Below are positions 42,885-53,669 of a stretch of DNA of 64,000 nt, piece after piece. Made by a program: the position numbers and the translations under genes. Location: the NCBI RefSeq assembly GCF_950295315.1, contig NC_080172.1, positions 77,891,118 through 77,955,117 on the forward strand, read 5' to 3'. A model generated the notes under the pieces. It searched no databases and had not been told where the DNA came from. It was given only the letters and a program-made list of their open reading frames with translations. Every line of letters begins with the position of its first letter. Within the stretch, counting starts at the first letter, position 1. Source of the stretch: Erinaceus europaeus. Lineage: Eukaryota; Chordata; Mammalia; Eulipotyphla; Erinaceidae.

Positions 42885-43045
42885 AAGTGGCTAGTGAAAT
42901 AGCTCATCTGAATAGTGTGTCACTTTGCCACATATGAAATTCAGGTTCAAGTGTTGCCATCCACTACATTGAAAGAAGCTTCAGTGCTATGGTCTCTTTC
43001 ACTTTATCTCTATTCTCTGTCTCTGTCTCTTAAAAAAAAAAGGAA
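42885..43045 (+). mobile_element. Old tRNA-derived SINE, plus strand
   Basis: Head GTGGCTAGTGAAATAGCTCA, AAATTCAGGTTCAAGTG (B box), AAAGAAGCTTCAGTGCTATG, CT-rich block, then poly(A). Related to 18,378 and 54,895. Confidence 0.6.
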
Positions 43046-43074
43046 AGAGAGAGCAAGAAAGAAAAGAAAGAAGA

Positions 43075-45540
43075 AAGGGAAACCTCAAAAATACCTGCCA
43101 ACATCTTATTTCTTGCAATGTCAACTAGTAGTAACAAAACTGTGATAAAAAATGAGATGAGAGGTCAGCTAGAAATACCAAAGGAGACCACCTGGGACAG
43201 CAAAAAGACAGAAATAGAACAACTTCAGGAACCCACTGAATCACTGGTGAGTGCAAACACGTGTGGCTTGTGGACAGAGAGGAGCCTAGGGAGAGATTAA
43301 ATGGCTGGTAACAGTCTAGCGGTTTACCAGTTGAAACACCACCTCCAGTCTGTTTCACCAACAAAGGGACTGCTGAAGGGAGGAGAGGACTTCCCTGAGA
43401 CTCACCAAATGCACTTGTGAGACTCCATTGCTACTGCCCTCAGAATCTGGAGCAGTGGCAGGGAGGCCTTGTGCTGACAACAGGGAACAGAGAACTAACG
43501 AAGAAACTCAGGAGAAGATCTCTACCCCAGTGGCCTAGTGGTGGGGCTGTGAGAGTCTCTTTGCATAACCACTGGATTATCTCTGCCCCACCCTGCTTTA
43601 TCTCTTGGTCAGGAGTCAATGATTAAGCTAAGAAGGCTACTTATAGTTTGAAAGCCCTCAGGTTCCCATAGCCTATAGGGAAGAATAAGAACAAAAGAGG
43701 TTTTTAAACTATTGAGCTCCAACTCAGGGATTAAAATATTATTGAAACTGTCAATTTCTACAACTGTGAACCCTTTAATTACCTTACATAGACACACGTC
43801 AATCCAGGCAAGAGTGATCAATAATTTGAAAAGTACTGAGTGAGGGACCTCATAACATACTATATAGAATGGTTAAACAAACAGGAATAAATATTTGAGA
43901 AATGAACCATTACAAAAGTCCACCTAAAAGCCCCCCAAGGGTTGAACCAGAAAATCATGAGGTCTACATCCAAATGCTGGTTAAGGTAGTAGTCACAGGA
44001 GTGAGTAAAGAGTTTGAAAGAATTATCATCAGAAATGAAGAAACAACAAATGAGACTCTGGAAGAAAACACTAATTGTCTCAAGGTTATTAGAGAGCTGA
44101 AAGCTGAAATAACTGCACTAAGAACACAACTAGTTGAACAAGCTAAAACAGTATCAGAACAGGGTAACAAAATAGATGAATTCCAGAAAATAGTAGAGGG
44201 GAGATAGAATAGAATCAATGAGGCTGAAGACAGAATTAGCAAGATTCAGCTATTTAAAGGCATAGAGCAGGCAGATGGATCAGAAAACACAACCCAACAA
44301 TGTGCTGTCTACAGGAAACCCACGTAACTCAACAAGAGAAACACAGACTCAAAGTGAAGGGATGGAAAACTATCATACAAGCCAATGGTTCACAAAAAAA
44401 CCAGGAACAGCTATTCTCATATCTAACATGATAGAATTTAAAATAAATAAAATTTAAAAAGATAAGGATGGACACTACTTAATGCTCAGAGGAGCAGTAA
44501 ATCAAGAGGACTTAACAATTATTAACATCTATGCACCCAATGAGAAGCCATCTAAATACATCAAACATCTACTGAAAGAGCTACAGCTTTAACAGAAACA
44601 CAGTCATATTAGGGGACTTCAACACCCCACTCTTTCAACTTGACACTTCATCCTGGTAGAAATTCTATAAAGACATGAGGGAGCTAAATGAGGAGGTAGA
44701 TAAACTAGAAATATTGGACATTTTCAGAGTCATTCACCCCGTGAAACTGAAATACACATTCTACTCAAGTCCACTTGGGTCATTCTCAAGGACAGACCAT
44801 ATGTTAGGCCACAAAGACAGCATCAGAAAATTCAAGAGCACTGAAATCATACCAAGCATCTTCTCAGACCACAGTGGAATTAAACTAACACTTAACAATC
44901 AACAAAAGATTAGTAAGAATCCCTAAATGTGGAGGCTCAACAGTACACTACTTAAAAACTGCTGGGTCAAAGAGGAAATAAAGGAAGAAATCACAATATT
45001 TGGAGAGTTCATGAAAATGAAGACACAAGCTATCAAAATATTTGGGACACAGCTAAGGCTGTACTGAGAGGGAAGTTCATAGCCATACAAGCACACATTA
45101 GAGAACAAGAAAAACCACGAATAAACAACCTGATTGTACATCTTAAAGACTTAGAAGAAGAAGAACAAAGGAACTCTAAAGCAACCAGAAGGACATAAAT
45201 AACTAAAGTTAGGGCAGAAATAAATAACATTAAAAAAAGTAGCCATTCAAAAGATCAATGAAAGTAAATGTTGGTTCTTTGAAAGAGTGAACAAAATCGA
45301 CAAACCTTTTAGCTAGACTCATAAAACAAAAAAGGGAGAAGACCCAAATAAATTATAGGATCATAAATGAAAGAGACATCACAACAGACACTGCAGAAAT
45401 CAACATATCATGTGAACAATGACAGAGAACCTAGTGGGGGTTGTATTGTTATATGGAAAACTGAGAAATGTTATGCATATACAAGCTGTTATATTTACTG
45501 TTGAATGTAAAACATTAATTCCCCAATAAAAAATTTTTAA
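43075..45540 (+). mobile_element. Internally deleted L1, plus strand
   Basis: Order: 5' part (43,118-43,870), ORF1 coiled-coil region (frame 43,902-44,207), ORF2 endonuclease region from about 44,270 (CCCAACAATGTGCTGTCTAC; 44,675-44,926 encodes SPLGSFSRTDHMLGHK, then SDHSG with catalytic aspartate and histidine), then sequence to about 45,400 and an abrupt jump to a short 3'UTR (45,420-45,540). The ORF1 C-terminal part and the ORF2 RT are missing. Confidence 0.8.
43518..43592 (-). mobile_element. SINE group B head fragment, minus strand
   Basis: GTGAGAGTCTCTTTGCATAAC and CACTGGATTATCTCTGCCCC equal the head of the copy at 18,105-18,160. Only the 5' part remains, inside the L1. Confidence 0.7.
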
Positions 45541-45544
45541 AAAT

Positions 45545-45650
45545 GAGATGACTAGACAAGTAACTCAACAGGCAAAATGCAGGGTTTGCATCTGCAGAGT
45601 CCCAGGTTCGATTTTGGGTATATTGTATGACAAAGCACTGCTCTGGAAAC
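45545..45650 (+). mobile_element. Old tRNA-derived SINE, plus strand
   Basis: GACTAGACAAGTAACTCAAC, GTCCCAGGTTCGATTTTGGG (good B box), AAAGCACTGCTCTGG. Group B-like. Confidence 0.6.
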
Positions 45651-45694
45651 TCTTATACACAATCAACTGGGACATTATGAACAGTATAGTGTGC

Positions 45695-45796
45695 TTCAAT
45701 GTAGAAAGCCCCAATTCCATCATTTGTAAAATGAAGAATGCATCTTGGTAAAAATACCTACCTCATTGATTGCTGGGTGATTAAGTAAGACAATAA
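45695..45796 (+). mobile_element. MIR-like ancient SINE, 3' part, plus strand
   Basis: ATCATTTGTAAAATGAAG, ATACCTACCTCATTG and GGTGATTAAGTAAGACAA follow the order of the MIR 3' half. Confidence 0.6.
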
Positions 45797-46236
45797 ATAC
45801 AAAAGGATTAACCTCTACGACCCAATTTCATTAGTTAGTAGCTGTTAACACTATGATTTTATCTTATGATGGTTACTGGTATTTGATGATTTTAAACATC
45901 TATTTCAGAGGCTGAAGAAATAAATATTCTACTTTCGATAGGAAAAAATATGACAGCCCCATGTAACAAGAGAACAATCAGCATTTTTTTCTAACTGTCA
46001 TTTGTAACCACTTAGTGAGTGAGGAAGCCAGATTGATAATGACTCATGGCCAGCACTTAGAGTAGGAAGTAAAATGGAAGCATGAAATTACAGTTAACAT
46101 TTAAGAACTTTTTTTGTGTATAATATTGTATTTCATGTATAGCATGTGTCTTTGTTAATGTGTTCATATAAATCTAGATATAAGTATACTGGGCTAGGCT
46201 GAAAGGTAAAATGCATTTATTTTTCTTTCTTTCTTT
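45797..46236. other. Unassigned AT-rich DNA
   Basis: No recognised feature. Confidence 0.5.
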
Positions 46237-46352
46237 TTTTGGTAGTATTTACTTATTTATTCCCTTTTGTTGCTCTTGTTGTTTTATTGTTGTTGTTATT
46301 ATTATTGTTCTTGTTATTGATGTCATCCTTGTTAAGACAGAAATGGAGAGGG
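46237..46352 (-). mobile_element. SINE group A1, truncated, minus strand
   Basis: Tail and AT-rich segment (CCCTTTTGTTGCTCTTGTTG) and AAGACAGAAATGGAGAGG present. The tRNA head is missing. Confidence 0.85.
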
Positions 46353-47734
46353 GGGAAGATAGAAAGTCAGACTTTTTTCTTAAGGTTTATCTATTTATGC
46401 TCCTTCTATTCCCAATTTATTCAGTTTTTTTTTTTGTCATAAATAGGTTCTGAATCTTGTCAATTGATTTCACGGGAACTATTTATATTGTCATATTACT
46501 TTGGACCTGTATGTTCTTTCCTCCATATGCATTTCTCAAGTGCCAGAATCCATGGTATGGCCATGAGCGCTTTGTTCTACAAAGAAAGGCTCCATGCCCC
46601 AGCAGCCCTTTTTAGAATCTTGACAGCTAATAGCACAGCAGGCAAATTTATATTGCAGTTTTGTCTAGTCTCTCTGGTGTTCTCCATCACCTTTACTTTG
46701 AAGATACTACCTCTCCTGTCATCTGGAATTATTTATTTTTTTTAGTGACTATGATTTTATAAATCTGTTATTTCATTGTGTATTCTGAGAGGGTGTCAAT
46801 ATGGCTTCTTTCACCATCTTGCTGGAACTCCTCTCCACTATCATTTTTTTTTAAATCAGTTTAAAACAAACAATCTACTTCTTTGGCCATATTTTTGATA
46901 TCTGCTTCACAGCATCCATGTTTATGTAACAGCAATTTTTCAGAGATGCTTGTTTCACATATCTAGAGAAAATTACTCTTTGTACATAGTAAAACATTTC
47001 TCTTGCTGTGCTGCTGTGTTAAATAACTACTATAATCTAGGATCCTATTCCACACCCTACTCACAGTCTGGTTGCTAATTCACAAACTATGTTTTTCATT
47101 TTACATAGTTTCTTATCCTTATAATTGTTTCACTTCCTTCTACTGGCCTTCTTTCATTGAATTGTATGAACTGGATATTGAAATTCTTCTGAATTAGTTG
47201 CTGTACTTGAGGACTTATTTACATCATTTATTAAATTAGGTTTTATTACTTTAATGACTTGTTGCAGCATGCCCATGTAAATATCACCTGATAGCTGTTT
47301 CTTCTATTTCAGGAAATTTACAATTCCCATTGCACCAGTAGATATTTCTTGCATACTTTTGTTCTCAGAAAAATACTTTTGCATTCAGAAATAAAACAAA
47401 TTTTGAAATTCACAAAATCAGCTATTATTTGTGATAACAAATTATTAGTTTATTGAACTGTAGTTACTTTTAAAAACAAAATCAGTTCAAAGATATTTGG
47501 CTTGATCACTTCACTGAGGAAGGAGGTTATGTTTCATTGTACTAGCTGCCTTCATTTGTCTTTCTCCTAGAATAACCCTAAATTAATTCCTTCAACATTT
47601 TTTCAAATTCTTCTTGTGCAAGTGAAGTTGCTAGAAAGAAAAGATGTTTCTGCTATGTTTTCTGTTCTACAGTTACTTCTAAAATTAATGATAAGATAGG
47701 ACTGAGTCAATGGTTAACCCCTATGTTAGCAATT
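46353..47734. other. Unassigned DNA
   Basis: About 1.4 kb. The block 46,770-46,850 (ATATGGCTTCTTTCACCATC, then TTGCTGGAACTCC) resembles the reverse of an L1 5' end with a YY1-type CAAGATGG, so part of 46,460-46,850 may be an L1 5'UTR in minus orientation. Weak. Confidence 0.4.
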
Positions 47735-48055
47735 CCTCACCTGGGGATAAATCCTAAGAAATCAAACACACCCATCCTCAAAGATCTATGTGTAACCAGG
47801 TGCACAGCAGCACAATTTGTAATAGCCTAAACTGGACTCAACCTAGGTGTCCAACAACAGATGTGTGGTTAAGAAAGCTGTGTTATAGAAACACAATGGG
47901 ATATTACTCAGCTATTAAAAATGATGAATTTACCTTCTTTACCTCATCTTTGATGGAGCTTTAAGGAATCATGTTAAATGAGAAAAGCCAGAAATAGAAG
48001 AATGAATATGAGATGATCTAACTCATGGACAGATGTTGAGAAGTGAGACGCACCA
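47735..48055 (+). mobile_element. L1 ORF2 3' end, older subfamily, plus strand
   Basis: CCCATCCTCAAAGATCTATG, GTGTCCAACAACAGATGTGT, CACAATGGGATATTACTCAG and ATGAGATGATCTAACTCATG: the ORF2 end and start of the 3'UTR. Confidence 0.85.
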
Positions 48056-48213
48056 CCGCCCTGCCCCTTTTCTCTTGTTTTTCTATTCTGTTTTTTTGTT
48101 CTGAGATATTTCCTTGCCCTTGTCTTGAGCCATTCATAACCATTCCAATTAATAGTCTCTTCTATTTTGTTTTTAATTTCAGAAAGCACACTCAAGTATT
48201 TAAATACTTTCTT

Positions 48214-48572
48214 TTTTTTTTTTTTCTTTTCCTCCTCCAGGGTTATTGCTGGGCTCGGTGCCTGCACCATGAATCCACCGCTCCTGGAGGCCATTTTTTC
48301 CCCCCTTTTGTTGCCCTAGTTGTAGCTTCGTTGTGGTTATTATTATTGCCCTTGTTGACGCAATTCATTGTTGGATAGGACAGAGAGAAATGGAGAGAGG
48401 AGGGGAAGACAGAGAAGGTGAGAGAAAGATAGACACCTGCAGACCTGCTTCACCGCCTGTGAAGCGACTCCCCTGCAGGTGGGGAGCCGGGGGCTCGAAC
48501 CGGGATCCTTACGCTGGTCCCTGCGCTTTGCACCACATGCGCTTAACCCACTGTGCCACCGCCCGACCCCCC
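48214..48572 (-). mobile_element. SINE group A1, full length with target duplication, minus strand
   Basis: 359 bp, one of the best-preserved copies. Flanked by the exact 13-bp duplication TAAATACTTTCTT (48,201-48,213; 48,573-48,585). Minus strand: head with A box at 48,559-48,549 and B box GGTTCGAGCC at 48,501-48,492, body CCCCACCTGCAGG, CT-rich block, AAT-rich segment, distal CCTCCAGGAGCGGTGGATTC, A-rich tail. Pol III promoter intact by sequence. Confidence 0.97.
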
Positions 48573-48585
48573 TAAATACTTTCTT

Positions 48586-49159
48586 GTTCTCAGGTTGCTC
48601 CTATTCTATAATAACCTATTTTTGTGTTTCAGTATAAATCTCCTTGATTGTCTCTGAGATTAGAATTTTCTTAGATTTATTCTATTATTATTATTTTTTT
48701 ATTTCATATACCACCACCCCTTATATTTTTTCATCTTGACTTTTTTTTCCCATGGTTCTAGTTTGTTGTAAAAACAAGTAGAGTTTTTTTATTTTTTATT
48801 TTTGTTTTAGATGGGAATATTTCCTTTATATGAATAAAGGATAATGTTGGCTTGATTAGTTAAGATAGTTCACATGTACTTTCTGAGCTCACTTCAAGTC
48901 TGTTTCCTCAATAGTTTTTTTCCATGAGTCTCTGTATGTATTGAATCGAGAGAGTAGAGTATGGGGGATAGACTAACAGATTAGAAACTCCTACTGTAGT
49001 TAAAGGAGGAACTTTACTCTGATTAAAGTGTTTTAGTGTATTTCACTCCCGAGTAGGGTGACTATACTTTTCAAACCATATTATTGTTTTTTCATAATTA
49101 ATAATGATTTTGCTCTCTAAAGAAGACTGCTAATGTAAACTTCATTCTATTCCTTTTTA
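48586..49159. other. Unassigned AT-rich DNA
   Basis: No recognised feature. Confidence 0.5.
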
Positions 49160-49285
49160 AAAATATATTTATTTATTTTAATGAGAGATACAAACAGAGA
49201 GGCCAGAGTACTACTGTGGTGCTGGGGATTGAGCCTGAGACTCTTGGTGCCTCAGGAATGAAAGTCTTTTTACATAACTATAGCA
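49160..49285 (-). mobile_element. SINE group B-like, minus strand
   Basis: ATTTATTTATTTTAATGAGAG, CTACTGTGGTGCTGGGGATT, GAGCCTGAGACTCTTGG and CATAACTATAGC head. Confidence 0.7.
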
Positions 49286-49569
49286 AAAAAAAAAAAAAAA
49301 CACTTCTGTTTGGCTTTTCTGTGGGACTTACAAATGGCAGGTTTATGAGGTACATAAAAACCATGATGGGAAAATAGTCAGGAGAAATAGACGACTAGAA
49401 ATATTGCCAGAGCCATGAGTCTTTTAAATTTTGTTCACTAGTGTTCAGCTTCAACATGTCCTAGAAGACTAGTCAGGAATAGCAACAGTCAAAGAGAAAG
49501 CTGGAGGGAGTGAAGAGAAGAAAAGCCAATAAGGTCAACTCCAGTCATATGCTCCCTTAAATCGTCTCA

Positions 49570-49930
49570 TAAAAACTTTTTCAAGAATGGGAACTATTAT
49601 CTGGCCTAATTCAACTGTCTAGCCCTTTCTTCTACTCTGACACCATTTTCTCAGATGATATTTTTATCTAACTTCATGTTAGTTGTCAAACCCAAGCAAA
49701 AACTACCATAGTCCTTTTACCTTAATATCCCTAATCTCATCTGTTCTGTTCCTACTTCTTGGTTCCTGTTCATTAACCATTTTGCCTCACTTTATACTCT
49801 GCTGCCTTCCAGACACCAAGTAGCAGATGCTGTCATGATTTCATCCTGACTTCTCTGGGCAAATGACTTCACCAATGTGTCCTGGAACCTTGCCTCTTCA
49901 GAACCCTGCCCCACTTGGGAAATATAGGAA
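49570..49930 (+). mobile_element. L1 long-3'UTR fragment, plus strand
   Basis: Aligns with 62,750-63,100: CACCAAGTAGCAGATGCTG, CATCCTGACTTCTCTGGGC and ACCAATGTGTCCTGGAACC. Truncated on both sides. Confidence 0.75.
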
Positions 49931-50337
49931 TCACAATTGCTGGCAATTTTGAGTTTGTCTGTCCTATGCTCTTGACATCAGGTTGATGTCAAATGTGCTA
50001 GTTATGTCCATGTCCTATAATTACTTTTGTTCAGCATAAGTGAAACAGTGTTCCTGACACATAACTATTATACTGTCTCCCCACCCCCCAACTTCATTAT
50101 ATTTCTGAATGGCTTGACCCAGTTTCATGTCTGTGATGAAGGTTCTCTTCTAGCATACACCTCTCCATATTTCTAAGATATAACCTTGTATCCTCTACTC
50201 TCTTGGAACAGATATGCCTGAGGATCAGCTGAGCAAAATGTTGCTATCAGCTGCATTGTATATACATGGAAAATGGAATGATGACCCCTCAACACGTACA
50301 CACATACATACAAGTACACCGCCCTGCTTCTTTTTTT
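49931..50337. other. Unassigned DNA
   Basis: Nothing recognised. Confidence 0.5.
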
Positions 50338-50355
50338 AAAAAAATATTTATTTAT

Positions 50356-50638
50356 GGGAGTTGGGCTGTAGCGCAGTGGGTTAAGCGCAGGTGGCGCAAA
50401 GCACAAGGAGGGCATAAGGATCCCGGTTCGAACCCCGGCTCCCCACCTGCAGGGGAGCAGCTTCACAGGCGGTGAAGCATGTCTGCAGGTGTCTGTCTTT
50501 CTCTCCTCCTCTCTGTCTTCCCCTCCTCTCTCCATTTCTCTCTGTCCTATCCAACAACGACGACAACAACAATAATAACTACAACAATAAAACAACAAGG
50601 GCAACAAAAGGGAATAAATAAATAAAATAAATATTAAA
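50356..50638 (+). mobile_element. SINE group A1, plus strand
   Basis: Well-preserved A box TAGCGCAGTGGG (50,369-50,380) and B box GGTTCGAACC (50,425-50,434), complete body, CT-rich block and GACGACAACAACAATAATAA-type segment. It appears to have inserted into the A/T-rich tail of the neighbouring minus-strand copy. Confidence 0.95.
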
Positions 50639-50639
50639 A

Positions 50640-50885
50640 AATATTTATTTATTTATTCCCTTTTGTTGAACTTGTTTTATTGTTGTAGTTATTATTGTTG
50701 TCGTCATTGTTGGATAGGACAGAGAGAAATGGAGAGAGGAGGGGAGGACAGAGAGGGATAGAGAAAGATAGAAACTTGCAGACCTGCTTCACCGTCTGTG
50801 AAGTGACTCCCCTGCAGGTGGGGAGCCGGGGCTCAGACTGGGATCCTTGCACTTTGCACCATATGCACTACCAGCCGACTCCCTA
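50640..50885 (-). mobile_element. SINE group A1, minus strand
   Basis: TTTATTTATTTATTCCCTTT, GATAGGACAGAGAGAAATGG, CACCGTCTGTGAAGTGACTC, GCAGGTGGGGAGCCGGGGCT. Abuts the plus-strand copy tail-to-tail. CTGCTTCT near 50,323 and 50,891 may be its target duplication with the plus copy lying inside. Confidence 0.93.
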
Positions 50886-51134
50886 CCGAGCTGCTTCTCT
50901 GCAGGTTCTTCATATACAATTCTCTTTTACCCTCTCAAGTTCATACTCCTTCATGCTCCTTCAAATTTTGAGCCTCAGTAGAACATTCTTAGAAAAACAA
51001 TTTCCTATCTCTATTTTCAGTACTTTTTATGAGCCTTTTATATCAATATGCATTTTTTGTCTGTATAATTTGTGACAGGTTAGTTTGATTTGTGTTAGTT
51101 TTCCACTGTGACATCAAAAGTTATCCAGATATAT

Positions 51135-51433
51135 TTTTTAATTTTTTATATTTATTTATTTTTCCTTTTGTTGCCTTTTTTAATATTGTTGTAGTTACTG
51201 TTGTTATTGATGTAGTCGTTGTTGGATAGGACAGAGAGAAATGGTGAGAGGAGGGGAATACAGAAAGGGGGAGAGAAAGATGGACACCTGCAGACTTGCT
51301 TCACTGCTTGTGAAGCGACTCTCCTGCAGGTGGGGAGCTGGGCGCTCAAAGCGCTCAAACCGGGATCCTTATGCTAGTCCTTGCACCTCACGCCACATGC
51401 ACTTAACCAGCTGCACTACTGCCTGACTCCCTC
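51135..51433 (-). mobile_element. SINE group A1, minus strand
   Basis: TATTTATTTATTTTTCCTTT, TTGGATAGGACAGAGAGAAA, CACCTGCAGACTTGCTTCAC, CTGCAGGTGGGGAGCTGGGC, head CACTTAACCAGCTGCACTAC. GCGCTCAAA is duplicated near 51,341-51,358. Confidence 0.93.
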
Positions 51434-52139
51434 AAATATTATTATCTATAGTTAATATATACTTTTTACCAAAAAGTTTTCTTAAGTCAGAAGTCTGGGC
51501 TAAAACCTCCAGTTGCCCGGGCTGGACTCATACTTGAAATTTGATGAAACATTCATATCTAAGTTCATCTAGGATGTTAGTAGAATTCACTGGGAACTAA
51601 ACCTCTACTTTCTCCCTTCATGTCTCTTGAGTGGGAATCATTTTTTTTTGCTAGAGACTACTTTTTGGTTTTAGTTATAGGATTCTCTCACAATATGCCA
51701 GTTATGTTCTTAAAAACAAGCATAAAAATACTTCTTATAAGGCGTACCTGGTTAGGTAAAGTTAGGATTACCCAGTCTAATCTCCCTTTCACTAGTTCAA
51801 AGTCCACTGACTAGGGACCTTAATTATATCCAAAATTTTTTGTTACTCTTGCTTTACTTGCTTTACCTAGTATCCTAATTATGAGGACAATTTCTTATCA
51901 TCATCACAAAGTATTTTCAATACTCAAGGGGAGGGACTAATAAATATATAACTAGAAAAATCATAATGTATTTTTTCTGTTTTTCTATGCAAAAATGTGT
52001 CATGACTTTTCCAACGGCCCTATTAAATGTGTGCACTGGATGACAGAATTTTTGAGAATTATCTGAGAATTGCCCCTCCTCAAACCCCCAGAATGTAGCT
52101 ACTGAGACAAACACTTTCATGCAGAAAGTTCATTTGTGA
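51434..52139. other. Unassigned AT-rich DNA
   Basis: Nothing recognised. Confidence 0.5.
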
Positions 52140-52439
52140 GTGCCTCGAGGCCAGCAATTGTGAAGCAACATTGAGCAGAGGAAGGAGTTGGCTATGTTAT
52201 AGACATAAAAAGGACTTGGTTAACTCCATGGAGGGTCCAGGGGTGAGCCGTTAAGAATTGTATCGAGTTGGGGCAATAAACTATACTTTTACTCCTGTTT
52301 CCTGCCTGGTCACCGGATGTATGCTGTGCTGGTGAGTTGATTTAACGCAGTTGAGAGTATTCTAATCTACAACTGTCACAACAGCTCTGAAATAAATTTC
52401 ACTCCAGAATCCTGTAATCTAAATAAACGTTTCTCACCA
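52140..52439 (+). mobile_element. Possible LTR fragment, plus strand
   Basis: AATAAA at 52,275-52,280 followed by TTTTACTCCTGTTTCCTGCC and CGGATGTATGCTG, as in U5 regions. No boundaries or internal sequence. Tentative. Confidence 0.35.
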
Positions 52440-52690
52440 AATTCACATGTTGAAGGTTGTTGCTCAATGTGACATAGTACTAGGAACTGGGACCTTTGGA
52501 CAGTGATTAGATCATAGGGTGAATCCTCATAAATGAAGCTGATGCCTTTGCAAAAGAGGCCCTAGTGAGCTCTCTCATCACTTCTTTTATGTGGGATAAC
52601 TCAGGGCCTGTGAGAAGAAAAAGGACCATTACCTTATAAACTGATAGATTGATTTTGAACATCCAGACTCTTGAAACATAAATTACTGTA
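52440..52690 (+). mobile_element. ERVL-MaLR LTR (MST/MLT1-like), plus strand
   Basis: Order of blocks follows the MaLR LTR: TCACATGTTGAAG, CAATGTGACATAGTACTAGG, GGGACCTTTGGACAGTGATTA, GATCATAGGGTGAATCCTC, AAAAGAGGCCCTAGTGAGCT. Old and diverged; assigned from remembered consensus. Confidence 0.7.
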
Positions 52691-52780
52691 TATATACATA
52701 TATATGATACATATATAAACATATATATATGTCATATATATATGACATATATATATAGTGTCATATATATATATATGACA
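52690..52780. repeat. Palindromic (TA)-rich repeat
   Basis: Alternating TATA blocks separated by GTCA/TGAC: TGTCATATATATATGACA (about 52,730-52,748) and GTGTCATATATATATATATG then ACAC (52,758-52,781). Forms nested self-complementary units. Confidence 0.9.
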
Positions 52781-52870
52781 CTATTCAGCTCTGGTATAAA
52801 GTGGTGCTGGGACTGAACTTCTGCTCTCTAGCTCTTTAATCATTCAAGTTTCTCTTTTATCAGACTAAAC
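52776..52870 (-). mobile_element. Old SINE group B-like fragment, minus strand
   Basis: CACTATTCAGCTCTGGTATA, GTGGTGCTGGGACTGAAC and TTTAATCATTCAAG. Matches the middle of group B. Confidence 0.55.
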
Positions 52871-52931
52871 TCGCTCCCCAGATTAAATGTATGTGGTTTG
52901 TAAGATGTTCAGTCTGTTGTATTCATTGTAT

Positions 52932-52944
52932 CAGCCTAAATGTT
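52932..52944. repeat. Target-site duplication of the twin-primed L1, left copy
   Basis: CAGCCTAAATGTT, exactly repeated at 54,520-54,532. Confidence 0.93.
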
Positions 52945-53669
52945 ATTTTTTTTTTATTTAAGAAAGGATTAACTAACAAAACCACAGGGTAGGAGGGGTA
53001 CAATTCCACACAATTCCCACCACCCAATCTCCATTTCCCACCCCCTCCCTTGATAGCTTTCCCATTCTCTATCCCTCTGGGAGCCTGGACCCAGGGTCAT
53101 TGTGGGTTGCAGAAGGTAGAAGGTCTGGCTTCTGTAATTGCTTCCCCGCTGAACACGGGCATTGACTGGTCGGTCCATACTCCCAGTCTGCCTCTCTCTT
53201 TCCCTAGTAGGGTGGGTCTCTGGGGAAGCTGAGCTCCAGGACACATTGGTGGGGTCTTCAGTCTAGGGAAGCCTGGCCGGCATCCTGATGACATCTGGAA
53301 CCTGGTGACTGAAAAGAGAGTTAACATACAAAGCCAAACAAATTGTTGAGCAACCATGGACCCAAAGCTTGGAATAGTGGAGAGGAAATGTTAGCGGGGT
53401 ATTCACTGAAAACTCTAGTGTACTTCTGCTTTCAGGCATATATTTTGCAGTAGTTTTATGGATACGTGTGAACATATGCTCTCTCTCACAGAAACTGGTG
53501 TATATCTAGGTTTTGGGACTTTGTTAGAAAGTGAACCACCTGAGATGAAATTAGAGTATACTATGAAAGGAAAGGTCTCACCCGAGTAATGAAGTTGAAG
53601 GGTTGTCATTCCACACGTGAAGTCTCTGGACACAGTCTGAAGTGAATGAAGCATGTTGAGGTGGCAAGA
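52945..53669 (-). mobile_element. Twin-primed L1: 3'UTR segment, minus strand
   Basis: Poly(A) complement at 52,946-52,960, terminal 3'UTR block (shared with 11,984-12,408) and the more internal block shared with 7,165-7,475. The deletion between these two blocks is specific to this copy when compared with 55.2-57.3 kb. Joins inverted ORF2 sequence at about 53,669. Confidence 0.93.
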
